Shown here one piece after another: positions 24,361 through 31,291 of a stretch of DNA of 34,847 nt. The stretch's first letter is position 1; each line of letters begins with the position of its first letter. Origin of the DNA: Actinomycetota bacterium (lineage in GTDB: Bacteria > Actinomycetota > Thermoleophilia > UBA2241); NCBI GenBank assembly GCA_026392265.1, contig JAPLCL010000190.1:1-34847 (forward strand), written 5' to 3'. The notes beneath the pieces are model-generated. The model saw only the letters and a list, made by a program, of their open reading frames with translations. It was not told where the DNA came from and did not search any database. Position numbers and translations under genes: made by a program.

Positions 24361-26631
24361 GTGAGGCTCATCGTCACAGAGAAGGATTCCGCCGCCCGCA
24401 AGATCGCCGACATCCTCGGCGGCAAAGTCACGGTCAAAGAGCACGGCCGCGGGCGCCAGAAGGTCAGGTCGTACCATTTCGTCTACAAGGACGACGACGC
24501 CGTCGCCATCGGCCTGCGCGGTCACGTCATGGAGACCGTGTTCCCCAATACGTACCGGCGCTGGAGCCTCAAGTACCTGGGCGACATGATCGAGACACCA
24601 AACCTTGCCTGGGTGGTCGACGGCGGCGCCGCCGGCACGCTCGCGGCGCTGCGCAGCGTGGCCAAGGGCGCCACCGAGGTCGTGATCGCCACCGACTTCG
24701 ACCGCGAGGGGGAGCTCATCGGCCACGAGGCCCTCGAGATCCTCCGTGGCGACGCCCTCAAGCGTCACCCGCACGACAAGCCCGAGAAAAAGAAGGCCGG
24801 CGCCGCCGGCCGCGGTAAGGCCGCGGCCGCCCCTCCGGCCGATCCGCCGGCGGACGGTGGCGATCCGCACGTCAAGGCCATGCTTCCGGCCGCCGCCGTC
24901 GACCGTCACGTCCGAGTGCGCTACTCCGCGCTCACCCGCGAAGAGGTCGAGGCGGCCTTCGCCAAGCCGTCGACCGTCGACTTCAACCTCGCCGAGGCAG
25001 CGCATTCGCGCCAGGACATCGACCTCATCTGGGGAGCGGTGCTCACGCGCTTCATGTCGCTGGCTTCGTATCGTTACGGCTCCGACTACCTGTCGGTCGG
25101 TCGCGTGCAATCGCCCACCTTGCGCCTCGTCGTCGATCGCGAGCTGGAGCGGCGCGCCTTCGTACCCGTTCCCTACTGGGAGATCAAGGCCACGCTGACG
25201 CACGGCGACGACACCGTCGAGGTGGCGCACGCCAAGGGACGCTTCGATTCTCTCGAGGCCATGGAGGCCGCGTTCGCGCGCGCCCAGTCCGAGACCGCCG
25301 AGGTCACCGCCTATAAGGCGGAGCCGCGCAAGGTCGCGCCGCCGGCGCCGTTCAACACGACGGCGCTCATGAGCGCCGCCTCCGCCGGCGGCGTGTCGCC
25401 GGCGCGCGCCATGCGCGCCGCCGAGTCGCTGTACCTCGACGGCATCATCAGCTACCCACGCACCGACAACACGGTGTACCCGCCGTCGCTCGACTTGCGC
25501 GGCAGTTGTGAGGCTCTGGCCGGCTGGCAGCCCGTCGCCACCGCCGCCGCGCGCCTGGCCAAGCAAGGCAAGTACACGCCCACCCGGGGCAAGAAGCTCA
25601 CCACCGATCACCCACCTATCTACCCGGTGGGGGTGCCCAAGAAAGTGCTCACCGGCGACCAGGCCAAGGTCTACGATCTCGTCGTGCGCCGCTTTCTTGC
25701 CACGCTGCTCCCGGCCGCGGTGATCGAAGGCCAGCGCGTCGACATCCGCATCGGCCACGAGCCCTTCCTCGCGCGCGGCAGCCGCGTCGCCTCGGCGGGC
25801 TTCCTCGAGGTCTACGAGAAGTTCGCCGCCAAGCGCGACCGGCCGCTACCCGCGCTGCAGCCGGGCGATGTCCTCGAGGTGCGCGACCTGCGCAGCGAGA
25901 GCAAGGAGACGCAGCCTCCGGCGCGCTACGGTCAGGGTCCGCTCATCGAGAAGATGGAGGATCTCGGCCTGGGCACCAAAGCCACGCGCGCCGACATCAT
26001 CCAGCACCTCTACGACCGCAATTACGTGCGCGACAACCCTATCGAGCCCACGGAGCTCGGCGTTGCCCTGATCACGGCGTTCGACGCCGCCATGGAGAAG
26101 GCGCCCGTCGACATCTCGTCATGGCAGATGACGGCCAAGCTCGACGAAGAGATGGACCGCATCAGCGAGGGCGAACTGCGGCGCGACCAGGTGGTGGCCG
26201 AGAGCCAGGACATGCTGGAGCAGGCCTGGAAGCTCCTCGACGGCCACATCGCCGACATCCGCGCGCGTATCAAGAGCGGGGTGCGCGAAGATCTCACGCT
26301 GGGGGAATGCAAGAACTGCGGCGGCCAGCTGCGCGTGTTGCGCGGCAAGACCGGCAAGCGTTTCGCCGCCTGCGTCGGCAAAGAGGGCGAGGAGCCCAAG
26401 CCGGCCGCCGAAGGCGAGCGTCCGCGGCGCGGCTGCGGGCAGACCTTCCCGCTGCCGCAGCGCGGCACCATCACCCCCACCGGCAAGTCCTGCGGCGAGT
26501 GCGGCTGGCCCGAGATCAAAGTCGTGGGCGCCGGCGGCCGCGGACGTCCGTGGGTCCTCTGCGTCGACATCGATTGCCCGAGCAAAGAGAAGTACCGCGC
26601 GCGCGCCAGCGCCAAGAAGAAGGATGCCTGA
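24361..26631 (+). CDS. topA: DNA topoisomerase I, archaeal-like type IA
   Basis: Relaxes negatively supercoiled DNA by a transient 5'-phosphotyrosine. The 756 residues begin with a Toprim domain (Glu7 in IVTEKDSAARKIADILGG; Asp112, Asp114 and Glu116 in ATDFDREGELIGHEAL). The core has SVGRVQSPTLRLVVDREL, the catalytic ISYPRTDNTVYP (Tyr365) and TDHPPIYPV. C-terminal Cys-rich zinc-ribbon-like segments follow (CKNCGGQL, CGQTF, CGECGWPEIK, CVDIDC). The DFDREGELIG and ISYPRTDNTVYP versions are those of archaeal TopA and topoisomerase III-like enzymes, not of standard bacterial TopA (VESPAKAKTI start, DPDREGE). A Lys/Ala/Pro-rich insert of about 40 residues (140-180) interrupts the Toprim region. 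The GTG at 24361 follows GAGGTAGG. The gene overlaps one possible tmk start. Confidence 0.92.
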   Translation: MRLIVTEKDSAARKIADILGGKVTVKEHGRGRQKVRSYHFVYKDDDAVAIGLRGHVMETVFPNTYRRWSLKYLGDMIETPNLAWVVDGGAAGTLAALRSVAKGATEVVIATDFDREGELIGHEALEILRGDALKRHPHDKPEKKKAGAAGRGKAAAAPPADPPADGGDPHVKAMLPAAAVDRHVRVRYSALTREEVEAAFAKPSTVDFNLAEAAHSRQDIDLIWGAVLTRFMSLASYRYGSDYLSVGRVQSPTLRLVVDRELERRAFVPVPYWEIKATLTHGDDTVEVAHAKGRFDSLEAMEAAFARAQSETAEVTAYKAEPRKVAPPAPFNTTALMSAASAGGVSPARAMRAAESLYLDGIISYPRTDNTVYPPSLDLRGSCEALAGWQPVATAAARLAKQGKYTPTRGKKLTTDHPPIYPVGVPKKVLTGDQAKVYDLVVRRFLATLLPAAVIEGQRVDIRIGHEPFLARGSRVASAGFLEVYEKFAAKRDRPLPALQPGDVLEVRDLRSESKETQPPARYGQGPLIEKMEDLGLGTKATRADIIQHLYDRNYVRDNPIEPTELGVALITAFDAAMEKAPVDISSWQMTAKLDEEMDRISEGELRRDQVVAESQDMLEQAWKLLDGHIADIRARIKSGVREDLTLGECKNCGGQLRVLRGKTGKRFAACVGKEGEEPKPAAEGERPRRGCGQTFPLPQRGTITPTGKSCGECGWPEIKVVGAGGRGRPWVLCVDIDCPSKEKYRARASAKKKDA

Positions 26632-26671
26632 GCGCGAGCGGGTCCCCAGGCACGCGGCGACGGAGACCAGT

Positions 26672-27337
26672 GTGAGCGAACAGACTGGCGTGCTGATCTC
26701 GCTCGAGGGCGGCGACGGCTGTGGCAAGAGTACGCAGGCGGCGCTGCTCTGCGAGCGCCTCGCCGCCTGCGGGCTTCCCGTCGGCCCGTCGAGCGACCAG
26801 GGCGCCGTGATCCGCGAACCCGGCGGCACCGCGGCCGGCGAGGCCATCCGCGACGTCCTTCTGCACGGTCCCCAGACGCTGGCGCCCTGGGCCGAGGCCC
26901 TGCTGTACGCCGCGGCCCGCGCCGAGCTCGTGGAGCGCGTGCTGCTGCCCGAGCTCCGCGCCGGCCGCGTGCTCATCCTCGACCGCTTTGTCGACTCCTC
27001 ACTCGCGTATCAGGGCTTCGCCCGCGGACTGGGCATCGACGCGGTCCTTGCCGTCAACCAGCCGGGCCTGCGCGGCCTGCTGCCCGACCTCACGATCGTC
27101 CTCGACGTCGATCCGCTCGTAGGACTGGCGCGCACCGGCGGCGCGCCCGACCGCATCGAAGCCGAGGGTCTCGATCTTCAGCAGCGAGTCGCTGCCGGCT
27201 TCGCCGTGGTGGCGCGGCGCTTCCCGGAGCGCGTACGTCTCATCGACGGCTCCCGCGACATCGACATCGTTGCCGCCGCCGTGGTGGCGGCGGCGCTCGA
27301 GGCGGTCGCCGACGTCGGCCTGCGGCTCGGGGGCTGA
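26672..27337 (+). CDS. tmk: Thymidylate kinase
   Basis: Phosphorylates dTMP to dTDP in DNA precursor synthesis. The 221 residues carry the P-loop LEGGDGCGKST near the N-terminus, VIREPGGTAAGEAIR, the DRFVDSSLAYQGFARGLG motif with the catalytic DR pair, and LTIVLDVDPLVGLAR; the LID region that follows (GAPDRIEAEG) is typical. The GTG at 26672 has GGAG 6 bases upstream and puts the P-loop strand at the usual distance from the N-terminus. An ATG at 26624, overlapping the topA stop by eight bases, is an alternative adding 16 residues. The order topA-tmk-holB is conserved in Actinobacteria. Confidence 0.94.
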   Translation: MSEQTGVLISLEGGDGCGKSTQAALLCERLAACGLPVGPSSDQGAVIREPGGTAAGEAIRDVLLHGPQTLAPWAEALLYAAARAELVERVLLPELRAGRVLILDRFVDSSLAYQGFARGLGIDAVLAVNQPGLRGLLPDLTIVLDVDPLVGLARTGGAPDRIEAEGLDLQQRVAAGFAVVARRFPERVRLIDGSRDIDIVAAAVVAAALEAVADVGLRLGG

Positions 27338-27344
27338 GGGCGCC

Positions 27345-28469
27345 GTGTTCAACGACGTCCCCGGCCAGGAGAAAGTCAAAGACCTGTTCGCTCGCGCCCT
27401 GCGCGAACGCACTCTCAGCCATGCCTACCTGCTGAGCGGCCCCGAGGGTCTGGCCAAGACGGCCTTCGCCCGTGAGCTCGCCGTCGCGCTCGTCAGCACC
27501 TGCGGCGGTTGCGGGATCTGCCCTGAGTGCGATCGTGCCCGTCGTGGCGTCCACCCCGACCTGCACGTAGTGGAGCGCGAGGGCGATCTCATCCGCTTCG
27601 AGCAGGTCGAGCCGGTGATCGCCGACCTCGGGCTCAAGCCGTTCTCCGGGAGTCGACGCGTTTGGATCATCCCCGAAGTCGAGTACCTGCATTCAGCAGC
27701 GGCCAACAAGCTGCTCAAGAGCATCGAGGAGCCGCCGGACTACGTGTACTTCCTGCTGGTCACCGACCGTCTTGAGCGCGTACTCCCGACCATCGTGTCC
27801 CGCTGCCAACTGGTCGAGTTTCGACCCCTGAGCGACACCGTCGTCGCGTCGTACTTGCGCGAGAGCCACGGCCTCGACGGCGTCGCCGCCGAAGCGCTCG
27901 CGCGTCTCTCGGGCGGCGCCGTGGAGCGCGCCGAGCGGCTGGCGGGCGACGCACAACGACGCGCCGACTACTTGCGTCACGCCTCAGCGGTCGCCGGCCT
28001 CGCGCCCGGCGTCTCCGACCCAGATTCGCCGGCGGCCTTCATCGGCGTCCTCGAACGTCATCAGAAGCAGATCACGGACGAGGCGCAGGAGAAGCTCAAG
28101 GCTCGCGTCGGCGAGCTCGAGCGCCAGTTCCAGGACAAGCGCGACCTCAACTGGTACACGAAGAAGGCCGAGGAGCGCGCCAGGCGCGAGGAGTCGCGCC
28201 TGCGGCGCGTCGCGGCGCAGGATGCGGTGGACCTCCTCGGCGCCTGGGTACGCGACCTCTGGGTGGTCGCCTGCGGGGCATCCGATGTACTCTGGAACTG
28301 CGATCGCGCCGGCGATTTGGCCGTGGCGGCCGTGGCGACACCCGACTACTACGCGCGCCTCATGGCCGTCGTGGCCCGGACGCGCAAGGACCTGTATCTC
28401 AACATCGACCAGAAGCTCGCGCTGCAAGCGCTGTTCGCACGCTTCGAGGAGGTCGCAGAAAGTGCCTAG
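27345..28469 (+). CDS. holB: DNA polymerase III clamp-loader subunit delta'
   Basis: AAA+ family subunit of the replicative clamp loader. The 374 residues start FNDVPGQEKVKDLFARAL and have a nucleotide-loop-like LLSGPEGLAKTAFAREL, where the usual Gly before Lys is Ala. A zinc-binding-like segment (CGGCGICPECDRARRGVHPD), KLLKSIEEPPDYVYFLLVT, and the sensor region LPTIVSRCQLVEFRPL follow; the SRC motif is the conserved delta' signature. A Lys/Glu/Arg-rich helical stretch (about 230-290) precedes the C-terminal collar domain. The GTG at 27345 lies 7 bases after the tmk stop and follows GAGGG. It overlaps the ricT start by eight bases. Confidence 0.93.
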   Translation: MFNDVPGQEKVKDLFARALRERTLSHAYLLSGPEGLAKTAFARELAVALVSTCGGCGICPECDRARRGVHPDLHVVEREGDLIRFEQVEPVIADLGLKPFSGSRRVWIIPEVEYLHSAAANKLLKSIEEPPDYVYFLLVTDRLERVLPTIVSRCQLVEFRPLSDTVVASYLRESHGLDGVAAEALARLSGGAVERAERLAGDAQRRADYLRHASAVAGLAPGVSDPDSPAAFIGVLERHQKQITDEAQEKLKARVGELERQFQDKRDLNWYTKKAEERARREESRLRRVAAQDAVDLLGAWVRDLWVVACGASDVLWNCDRAGDLAVAAVATPDYYARLMAVVARTRKDLYLNIDQKLALQALFARFEEVAESA

Positions 28470-29280
28470 GATCGCCAGCGTCGTGTTCCGTGGCGGCGGC
28501 AAGGTCTACCAGTTCGACGCCGGCTCTCTCGAAGTCGTGCCGGGCGATCGCGTGGTCGTCGACACGAACCGGGGTGCCGATTTCGGGCGGCTCGTCAAAG
28601 GGCCCGATGAGGTGCCGCCCGAACAGGCGCCGCGTGGCCTCAAGCGGATCCGCCGCAAGGCCTCGCAGGACGACCTCGACGCCGTCGCTTCCCACCGCGA
28701 CGACGAGCTCGAGGCCAAGCGCGTCTGCCGGCAGCTCGTCGTCGAGCTCGGTCTCGACATGAAGGTCGTCGAGGCGCGCCAGGCCTTCGAAGGCGGCAAG
28801 CTCCTGGTCACCTTCTTCGCCGAGGAGCGCGTCGACTTTCGCGAGCTCGTGGGCAAGCTCAACGAACGCCTCAATCAGCGTATCGAGCTCAAGCAGGTGA
28901 GCGCCCGCGACGAGTCGCGCATCGTCGGCGGCTACGGCCCGTGCGGTCGCAGCCTGTGCTGCGCGACCTTCGCCGGCGATCAGGAGCCCGTGTCTATCCG
29001 CATGGCAAAAGACCAGAATCTGCCGCTCAACCCCACCAAGATCTCCGGCTGCTGCGGCCGCCTCATGTGCTGTCTCAAGTACGAGCATCACGTCTACGTG
29101 TCGTTCCGTAAGCGCGCCCCCAAGCGCGGCGCGATCATCGCGACGCCGGGCGGCGAGGGCAAGGTCATCGAGCTGCTGGCGCCGCTCGACAGCGTGACCG
29201 TAGTCCACGGAGAGGGCCACACCGTCACGTACAAACTGGCGGAGCTCGGCACACCCGCCGACGTAGAGGGGTCATCATGA
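28462..29280 (+). CDS. ricT: PSP1-domain protein (RicT/YaaT family)
   Basis: The 272-residue protein matches YaaT/RicT, which in Bacillus subtilis forms the iron-sulfur Y-complex with RicA and RicF and acts in RNA maturation and development. The PSP1 domain occupies about 55-145 (KLLVTFFAEERVDFRELVGK). Then comes the Cys signature GGYGPCGRSLCC, with a second cluster GCCGRLMCCLKYE, the ligands of the Fe-S cluster. The GTG at 28462 overlaps the end of holB. The holB-ricT pairing is well known in Firmicutes. RicA and RicF homologues are not in this window, so only the RicT part of the complex is supported here. Confidence 0.92.
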   Translation: MPRIASVVFRGGGKVYQFDAGSLEVVPGDRVVVDTNRGADFGRLVKGPDEVPPEQAPRGLKRIRRKASQDDLDAVASHRDDELEAKRVCRQLVVELGLDMKVVEARQAFEGGKLLVTFFAEERVDFRELVGKLNERLNQRIELKQVSARDESRIVGGYGPCGRSLCCATFAGDQEPVSIRMAKDQNLPLNPTKISGCCGRLMCCLKYEHHVYVSFRKRAPKRGAIIATPGGEGKVIELLAPLDSVTVVHGEGHTVTYKLAELGTPADVEGSS

Positions 29281-29510
29281 GCGAGACACAGGCAGTACTC
29301 AACGTCCCGAGCATCTCCTGCAATCACTGCAGGATGGCGATCGAAGGTGCCGTGGGCGCCTTGGCCGGTGTGCGCTCGGTGGCCGTGGACGTCGACGCCA
29401 AGAGCGTGACCATCGCTTTCGAGTCCGTCGACGTGACCCTCGAGACGATCGCGGCGGCCGTCGAGGAAGAAGGCTACGAGGTCGCCGGCCGCCACGTGTT
29501 CGGCAATTGA
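29277..29510 (+). CDS. Small heavy-metal-associated (HMA) domain protein, CopZ-like
   Basis: A 77-residue single HMA domain with ferredoxin-like fold, typical of copper chaperones. The metal motif is SISCNHC with Cys15 and Cys18, followed by AIEGAVGALAGVRSVAVDVD and TIAFESVDVTLETIAAAVEE. No P-type ATPase or copper regulator is next to it. The ATG at 29277 overlaps the ricT stop (ATGA), so it is translated with ricT, an unusual partner. It is followed at once by a 6-bp hairpin and the tRNA-Lys promoter. Domain identity is firm; copper specificity is by family resemblance. Confidence 0.9.
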   Translation: MSETQAVLNVPSISCNHCRMAIEGAVGALAGVRSVAVDVDAKSVTIAFESVDVTLETIAAAVEEEGYEVAGRHVFGN

Positions 29511-29526
29511 CGGCCGCTTCCGGCCG
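29511..29526 (+). terminator. Short hairpin after the HMA gene
   Basis: CGGCCG (29511-29516), loop CTTC, CGGCCG (29521-29526), followed by GTTTGG. It starts at the base after the stop codon. The following TTTGGCA overlaps the -35 of the tRNA-Lys promoter. A short stem, so a weak terminator. Confidence 0.45.
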
Positions 29527-29528
29527 GT

Positions 29529-29557
29529 TTGGCAAGACGACGGACGGCTGGTACCAT
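29529..29557 (+). promoter_or_regulatory. Promoter of tRNA-Lys
   Basis: TTGGCA (29529-29534) and TACCAT (29552-29557) are 17 bases apart; the predicted start lies about 11 bases before the mature tRNA. Confidence 0.65.
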
Positions 29558-29574
29558 ATCGCCTCGCTAGCCGT

Positions 29575-29650
29575 GGGCCGTTAGCTTAGTTGGTAGAGCA
29601 GGGGACTCTTAATCCCAAGGTCGAAGGTTCGAATCCTTCACGGCCCACCA
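29575..29650 (+). tRNA. tRNA-Lys, anticodon CTT
   Basis: A 76-base cloverleaf. Acceptor GGGCCGT pairs with ACGGCCC, then A and encoded CCA. D-arm with AGTTGGTAGA, anticodon loop CTCTTAA (CTT), T-arm GAAGGTTCGAATCCTTC. The first anticodon-stem pair is a G-A mismatch (27-43); the other four pairs are good. Confidence 0.97.
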
Positions 29651-29660
29651 GCCTTCCCCC

Positions 29661-29676
29661 GGCGGCACGGGCCGCC
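29661..29676 (+). terminator. Short hairpin downstream of tRNA-Lys
   Basis: GGCGGC (29661-29666), loop ACGG, GCCGCC (29671-29676), ten bases after the tRNA. No U-tract; possible terminator of the tRNA transcript. Confidence 0.4.
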
Positions 29677-29686
29677 TCCAGAACAG

Positions 29687-29716
29687 TTGCCCAGGCGCGC
29701 GCCGCTCTGCTATCGT
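29687..29716 (+). promoter_or_regulatory. Putative promoter of the PAP2/CDP-alcohol-transferase genes
   Basis: TTGCCC (29687-29692) and TATCGT (29711-29716) are 18 bases apart; the predicted start is near 29723, giving a leader of about 47 bases. Confidence 0.5.
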
Positions 29717-29769
29717 TGTCTCTATATGGGCCACTGTGACGCACTTCGCCTGACGGGAGCCCCGACAAC

Positions 29770-30564
29770 GTGAACGGCCGCATGAAGCCCTCCGTGGGCC
29801 GCCTCTTGGATGACGCCCGCTTCTCGATCGCCCCTCGCGGCGGCGAGGACGTCTTGCGCCAAGGCCTCATCATGCTCGCCTGCTACGCGGTCTACGATGT
29901 CTCCAGGGCCGTCGTTGTCGGTCGAGAGGCCGTCGCCATGGCCAACGGCCTCTTCTTCATGAACCTCGAGAAAGCCATGGGCATGTTCTGGGAGCCGTGG
30001 GTCCAAGGCCGCGTCAGCGCCTTTCCGCCGCTCATGGACTTCCTCGTATGGTCGTACGGCGCCCTGCATCTGCCGCTTATCATGGGTGTCACGGTGTGGA
30101 TCTTCACGCAGCGCCGCAGCCGCTGGAAGCAGTTTCGTAACTGGTTCCTCGCCATGAACTTCATGGCGGTCCTGCTCTACTTCCTGCTGCCCACGGCGCC
30201 GCCGCGCATGATCTTCACCTCGGGCGTCGCCGACATCAGCTACCTGCAGGGCAAACGCTCGGCGATCTTCGAGGACGGCTTCCTCGCCAATCCCTTCGCG
30301 GCCATGCCCAGCCTCCATTTCGCCTATGCGCTCTTTGTGGCGCTCGCCCTCTTCATGCTCGCGCGCCAGACCTGGCTGCGGTGGGGCGGCTTCGCGTATC
30401 CGGCGCTGGTGCTCCTCGCTATCGTCGCCACCGGCAACCACTTCTTCGTCGACGCCGTCGGCAGTGTGCTCGTGCTGCTGGCTGCCTACGTCTTCGCAGT
30501 GAGTCTCCAGACGAGCGACGCCACCGGCGCGCGCGCCGTGACGGTGCGCGAGCGCGACGGCTGA
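29770..30564 (+). CDS. PAP2_3 (Aur1/Ipt1-like) membrane phosphatase or inositolphosphotransferase
   Basis: Integral membrane protein of 264 residues with about six hydrophobic segments. The PAP2 catalytic residues are in PTAPPR (141-146), AMPSLH with His183, and GNHFFVD with His224 and Asp228; this spacing and the NPFAAMPSLH context are those of the PAP2_3 group, which includes Aur1/Ipt1-type inositolphosphotransferases. It is separated by one base from a CDP-alcohol phosphatidyltransferase gene and is near ino1. A role in inositol lipid synthesis follows from context: either removal of phosphate from phosphatidylinositol phosphate, or transfer of phosphoinositol to another lipid. The GTG at 29770 follows GGGAG; a later ATG (residue 5) is possible. 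Which reaction it performs cannot be told from sequence. Confidence 0.85.
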   Translation: MNGRMKPSVGRLLDDARFSIAPRGGEDVLRQGLIMLACYAVYDVSRAVVVGREAVAMANGLFFMNLEKAMGMFWEPWVQGRVSAFPPLMDFLVWSYGALHLPLIMGVTVWIFTQRRSRWKQFRNWFLAMNFMAVLLYFLLPTAPPRMIFTSGVADISYLQGKRSAIFEDGFLANPFAAMPSLHFAYALFVALALFMLARQTWLRWGGFAYPALVLLAIVATGNHFFVDAVGSVLVLLAAYVFAVSLQTSDATGARAVTVRERDG

Positions 30565-30565
30565 C

Positions 30566-31180
30566 GTGACGAACCTCAAGACCCGCTACACCGACGGAGC
30601 GCGCCGTGGCTTCTTCAGAATCGGCGTCGTGCTCGCCCGTCTCGGCCTCACCGCTGACATGCTCACTGTCTTCGGCCTGCTGCTGCACGTCGGCCTGGTG
30701 CCGCTCGTCCTTACGGGTCACTTCGTGTGGGCGGTGCCTCTGGGGATCATCGCGGGGTTTTGCGACGCCCTCGACGGGGCTGTGGCTCGCGCCGGCGTCG
30801 GTCCCACGAAGGCCGGCGCTTTCCTCGATTCGACGACCGACCGTATCTCCGAGCTTCTGGTGTCCGGGGCGCTTGTCATGTATTTCGCGGGCAAGGCGCA
30901 GTGGTGGCCCACGGCCGCCGTCCTGGTGTTCATGGGGGCGGCCCAGATGGTCTCGTATTCGCGGGCCCGCGCCGAGGCGCTCGGCGTGGAGTGCAAGGTG
31001 GGGTTCATGTCGCGCCCGGAGCGCCTCGTCGGGCTCGGCCTGGGCTTCCTTTTCTCCGGCTGGTCTCCGGGCGGCACGAGCTTCCTCGTCTGGATGTTGT
31101 ATCTGCTGGCGGTGTTGACCTCCCTGACCGTGGTACATCGCATGGTCCACGTGATGCGCAAGCTCCGCGCTGCCGCGTGA
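30566..31180 (+). CDS. CDP-alcohol phosphatidyltransferase, probable phosphatidylinositol-phosphate synthase
   Basis: A 204-residue membrane enzyme. The family signature is complete: D67-x2-D70-G71-x2-A74-R75-x8-G84-x3-D88-x3-D92, the metal-binding core that transfers a diacylglycerol phosphate from CDP-DAG to an alcohol. About six hydrophobic segments are seen. An SRPERL motif (about 149-154) follows a Lys-containing strand, comparable with the inositol-phosphate binding region of actinobacterial PIP synthase. Given ino1 next door, inositol 1-phosphate is the likely acceptor, though glycerol phosphate cannot be excluded by motif alone. The GTG at 30566 starts two bases after the PAP2 stop, implying coupling. 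The stop overlaps the extended -10 promoter of ino1. Confidence 0.87.
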   Translation: MTNLKTRYTDGARRGFFRIGVVLARLGLTADMLTVFGLLLHVGLVPLVLTGHFVWAVPLGIIAGFCDALDGAVARAGVGPTKAGAFLDSTTDRISELLVSGALVMYFAGKAQWWPTAAVLVFMGAAQMVSYSRARAEALGVECKVGFMSRPERLVGLGLGFLFSGWSPGGTSFLVWMLYLLAVLTSLTVVHRMVHVMRKLRAAA

Positions 31181-31186
31181 TATACT
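31178..31186 (+). promoter_or_regulatory. Extended -10 promoter for ino1
   Basis: TGATATACT: a TG-n extension directly before TATACT (31181-31186). No -35 is recognisable at 16-18 bases. Predicted start near 31193, leaving a leader of about 100 bases that holds two inverted repeats. Confidence 0.5.
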
Positions 31187-31204
31187 CTCGCGCGTTATCG
31201 TTGA

Positions 31205-31269
31205 GCCCGCGGGGAGCGTGGCGTACGCCCGCGGGCGGTGCGCATCGAGGCGGCCGCGGGCGCGGCCGC
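31205..31269 (+). other. Structured 5' leader of ino1 (two stem-loops)
   Basis: First stem: GCCCGCGGG (31205-31213) pairs with CCCGCGGGC (31228-31236), loop of 14 bases. Second: GCGGCCGC (31250-31257) with GCGGCCGC (31262-31269), loop GGGC, ending 9 bases before GTGGAGG, the ribosome site. It does not match an RNA family I know. Confidence 0.45.
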
Positions 31270-31291
31270 TGCAAGTGGAGGTAGACCGATC

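Noticed and set aside
24780..24890. Low-complexity Lys/Ala/Pro stretch in topA considered as a frameshift.
   Set aside because: The frame is continuous and conserved motifs continue on both sides (VRYSALTREEV follows), so it is an insert, not a break.
28920..29090. Cys-rich clusters in RicT considered as a zinc-finger DNA-binding protein.
   Set aside because: The GPCGRSLCC and GCCGRLMCC spacing together with the PSP1 domain is the RicT/YaaT Fe-S pattern.
29601..29621. G-A mismatch in the tRNA-Lys anticodon stem considered as a sign of a pseudogene.
   Set aside because: The other arms pair fully, CCA is encoded and a good promoter precedes it; a 27-43 mismatch is tolerated.
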